NCBI RefSeq assembly: GCF_003545805.1
Contig: NZ_NMQR01000015.1
Location: forward strand, 1 to 64,000
From: Photorhabdus sp. CRCIA-P01
Lineage (GTDB): Bacteria; Pseudomonadota; Gammaproteobacteria; Enterobacterales; Enterobacteriaceae
DNA length: 64,000 bases
Reading direction: 5' to 3'
Position numbers and translations under genes: made by a program. Below, one piece after another: positions 61,303 through 64,000 of this stretch (positions are counted from its first letter, which is position 1; every line of letters starts with the position of its first letter). Under the pieces are notes generated by a model that saw only the letters and a program-made list of their open reading frames with translations, was not told the DNA's origin and did no database searches.

Positions 61303-64000
61303 ATGAAAAGAATGCTAATCAACGCAACTCAGCAAGAAGAGTTGCGTGTTGCTCTGGTTGACGGGCAACGCCTTTATGATTTGGATATCGAAAGCCCAGG
61401 ACACGAGCAAAAAAAAGCAAATATCTACAAAGGTAAAATCACCCGAATTGAACCTAGTCTGGAAGCTGCTTTTGTTGACTACGGCGCTGAACGGCATGGT
61501 TTCCTTCCTATTAAAGAAATCGCCCGCGAATATTTCCCCAATAACTACCATCCTCACGGTCGCCCTAATATCAAAGATGTTTTAAGGGAGGGCCAGGAAG
61601 TTATCGTTCAAGTCGATAAAGAAGAACGAGGTAATAAAGGGGCTGCCTTAACCACTTTTATCAGCCTGGCGGGCAGTTATCTGGTACTAATGCCTAATAA
61701 CCCTCGCGCGGGTGGTATTTCCCGCCGTATCGAAGGAGATGACCGAACAGAACTGAAAGAAGCTTTGGCATCGCTAGAAGTGCCAGAAGGAATGGGACTG
61801 ATTGTCCGCACTGCGGGCGTCGGTAAGTCCGCAGAAGCACTACAGTGGGATTTATCATTTCGCCTTAAACACTGGGAAGCGATCAAAAAAGCCGCCGAAA
61901 ACCGCTCTGCGCCATTCTTAATCCATCAAGAAAGTAATGTTATCGTCCGTGCTTTCCGAGACTATTTGCGCCCAGACATAGGTGAAATTTTAATCGACAA
62001 CCCTAAAGTTCTCGATCTGGCACGCCAGCATATCACCGCGCTTGGCCGCCCAGATTTCACCAGTAAAATCAAGCTGTATAGCGGCGAAGTTCCCCTGTTC
62101 AGCCATTATCAGATTGAATCACAGATTGAATCTGCGTTTCAGCGTGAAGTTCGCCTGCCATCAGGTGGTGCCGTGGTTATCGATACCACGGAAGCATTAA
62201 CTGCGATCGATATTAACTCTTCCCGAGCAACACGCGGAGGAGATATCGAAGAGACCGCTTTTAATACCAACCTTGAAGCAGCGGATGAAATTGCCCGTCA
62301 ATTACGCCTGCGTGACCTTGGTGGTTTGATTGTTATCGATTTTATCGATATGACACCAGTACGTCATCAACGTGAAGTGGAAAACCGCCTACGTGATGCT
62401 GTTCGTCAGGATCGTGCTCGTATTCAAATTGGCCGTATTTCCCGCTTTGGTCTACTGGAAATGTCCCGTCAGCGCCTGAGCCCATCACTAGGTGAATCTA
62501 GCCACCACGTTTGCCCGCGCTGTAGCGGCACAGGGACTATTCGTGATAATGAATCCCTGTCACTATCCATTTTGCGTCTGATTGAAGAAGAGGCACTGAA
62601 AGAGAACACGCATCAAGTCCATGCTATTGTTCCAGTACAAATCGCCTCATATCTACTAAACGAAAAACGCCAGGCTGTCAGTGCAATTGAGCGCCGTCAA
62701 GGAGATGTTGGCGTGGTGATCGTGCCTAACGATCAAATGCAGACTCCCCACTTCTCTGTTCTGCGCGTGCGTAAGGGCGAGGAAATTTCTACCCTGAGTT
62801 ATCTGCTTCCTCAATTCCATGAAACTGGAACGACAAATCCTCAAGAAGATGTCCAACCTGAACGTAAGCGTCCTGAGCAGCCCGCTATTTCTGCCTTTGC
62901 TTTGCCAGCCGATACGCCAGCACAACAATCATCACACAAAGCAAAAGAGAAAAAGCCTAACCACACTGCTCAGACTATAACGGAACAACCTGGTCTCTTA
63001 AGCCGCTTCTTGACTGCTTTGAAAAAAATGTTCAGTACAAAAGCAGAAGAAGAAAAACCGGCACAGAAAAAAGAGAACAAATTATCCGGTCATGATAACC
63101 GTCGCTCTTCTGAACGACGCAATCAACGCCGCCAAAATTCACGTAAAGATCGTGATGATAATAATCTGCGTGATGAACAACGTAATAACCGCGATCGTGA
63201 CGAACAATGGAAAAATCGTAATACTCCACAGAAAAATGGCACTCAAGATAACAACGTGACGATAGATACTGCTGCTCGTGAAACCCAACAGCAACAGCAA
63301 CGTCGCGAGCAACGTGCGGAACGTCAACGCCGTCGTCAGGAAGAAAAACGCCAGCAGCAACTTGAAACCCAGAAACCAGAAGTCGTTGAAAATGAGGTTG
63401 AAGAACGTCTACCGGTTATGCCACGTCGCCAACGTCGTCAGCTTGAACAAAAAATTCGCATCATAGATGAAGTGAAAGAAGTTACAACTGTCGCCTCACT
63501 GCCCGTACCTGTTGTTACAGAAGAGCAATTACCAGTACCTGTTGAAATACCCGTAGAAACAGCTCAGCCACAACAATTGACTGAAAATAAAGAGCAACAA
63601 GATAATGTTATGCCACGCCGCTCTCGTCGCTCACCTCGTCATTTGCGCGTTAGTGGTCAGCGCCGCCGCCGTTACCGCGATGAGAGAAATCTACTTCAAT
63701 CACCGGCACCATTATCCATGGCTGTTGCATCACCAGAAATGGCTTCCGGTAAAGTTTGGGTTCGCTATCCAGTGGTTCCGATTTCCATAGAAATTCCTGA
63801 GGAAATTTCCATGATCGAACAGCAAAATGGGGTATTGCCAGCAATAGCAGCAGAAACAGTACCTGCAATCATCGTTGTCGCAGAGTCTGAACAAACCATC
63901 ATTGAATCGCCTAAGGTAGCAGGGATGCCAGAAGCTCACCAGAATGGAATCAAATCTGAAACAGGCATTACAAAACAAAATGATATTGTTCTACAGCAAA
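61303..64000 (+). CDS. rne: Ribonuclease E (partial, 3' end outside window)
   Basis: Essential endoribonuclease and scaffold of the RNA degradosome. 899 codons are present (E. coli has 1,061 residues), open to the edge. It begins [20 protein letters not shown], followed by the S1 domain (about 35-125). DNase I-like catalytic Asp residues are in [13 protein letters not shown] and VIDFIDM. The zinc-link is CPRCSGTGT. The amphipathic membrane-targeting helix is [15 protein letters not shown] (about 564-578). An Arg-rich RNA-binding region ([14 protein letters not shown], about 670-690) and a further Arg-rich patch ([11 protein letters not shown]) follow. The C-terminal enolase- and PNPase-binding sites would lie beyond the window. 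SD is GAGTAAG. Confidence 0.98.
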   Translation, partial: MKRMLINATQQEELRVALVDGQRLYDLDIESPGHEQKKANIYKGKITRIEPSLEAAFVDYGAERHGFLPIKEIAREYFPNNYHPHGRPNIKDVLREGQEVIVQVDKEERGNKGAALTTFISLAGSYLVLMPNNPRAGGISRRIEGDDRTELKEALASLEVPEGMGLIVRTAGVGKSAEALQWDLSFRLKHWEAIKKAAENRSAPFLIHQESNVIVRAFRDYLRPDIGEILIDNPKVLDLARQHITALGRPDFTSKIKLYSGEVPLFSHYQIESQIESAFQREVRLPSGGAVVIDTTEALTAIDINSSRATRGGDIEETAFNTNLEAADEIARQLRLRDLGGLIVIDFIDMTPVRHQREVENRLRDAVRQDRARIQIGRISRFGLLEMSRQRLSPSLGESSHHVCPRCSGTGTIRDNESLSLSILRLIEEEALKENTHQVHAIVPVQIASYLLNEKRQAVSAIERRQGDVGVVIVPNDQMQTPHFSVLRVRKGEEISTLSYLLPQFHETGTTNPQEDVQPERKRPEQPAISAFALPADTPAQQSSHKAKEKKPNHTAQTITEQPGLLSRFLTALKKMFSTKAEEEKPAQKKENKLSGHDNRRSSERRNQRRQNSRKDRDDNNLRDEQRNNRDRDEQWKNRNTPQKNGTQDNNVTIDTAARETQQQQQRREQRAERQRRRQEEKRQQQLETQKPEVVENEVEERLPVMPRRQRRQLEQKIRIIDEVKEVTTVASLPVPVVTEEQLPVPVEIPVETAQPQQLTENKEQQDNVMPRRSRRSPRHLRVSGQRRRRYRDERNLLQSPAPLSMAVASPEMASGKVWVRYPVVPISIEIPEEISMIEQQNGVLPAIAAETVPAIIVVAESEQTIIESPKVAGMPEAHQNGIKSETGITKQNDIVLQQ

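Overview
The window looks like the chromosome of an insect-pathogenic enterobacterium of the Photorhabdus type. The evidence is an AT-rich enterobacterial backbone whose proteins resemble E. coli orthologues, seven ERIC (IRU) repeats, an isnA-isnB isonitrile pair of the rhabduscin type, a decayed contact-dependent-inhibition (CDI) locus with an orphan toxin/immunity module, and phage-tail debris. The genus is inferred; no search was run.

Layout. 1-16 kb holds loosely packed metabolic and transport genes separated by ERICs and AT-rich gaps: fbaB, thiD behind a TPP riboswitch, a cspC-like gene, pagP, pheP, a short AraC/SoxS-type regulator, yddG with a DUF2165 membrane gene, a DUF805 membrane gene, amiD, an AGCS sodium:amino-acid symporter, a lone integrase N-terminal fragment and a heptad-repeat membrane protein. 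15.5-36 kb is nearly collinear with E. coli: icd, rluE-nudJ-mnmA-hflD-purB, phoPQ, roxA, pepT, cobB, lolCDE, mfd. It is broken between purB and phoP by a lambdoid tail remnant (fragments of I and J) with a hicAB toxin-antitoxin module between the fragments. 36-43.5 kb is the main accessory island, between mfd and ndh: isnAB; a collapsed CDI locus (cdiB remnant, cdiA 5' end, cdiA 3' end, intact immunity-like gene, then an orphan toxin tail with an Imm42-like pseudogene); an IS30-type transposase fragment; and a subtilisin-like protease with no signal peptide. 43.5-64 kb returns to the conserved backbone: ndh, nagZ, thiK, lpoB, hinT, ycfH, holB, tmk, mltG, pabC, then the lipid-synthesis cluster fabF-acpP-fabG-fabD-fabH-plsX-rpmF-yceD, then yceF, rluC and the first 899 codons of rne.

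Functional groups. fabF to plsX make fatty acids and the first phospholipid intermediate. lolCDE, lpoB, mltG, nagZ and amiD build, recycle or service the envelope. phoPQ and pagP are the usual Mg/antimicrobial-peptide response and one of its lipid A effectors. mnmA, rluC, rluE, roxA and rne act on tRNA, rRNA, ribosomal protein or mRNA. Relative to E. coli, nagK, potABCD, ycfL, ycfP and ptsG are absent from their usual positions. No tRNA, rRNA or CRISPR array was seen.
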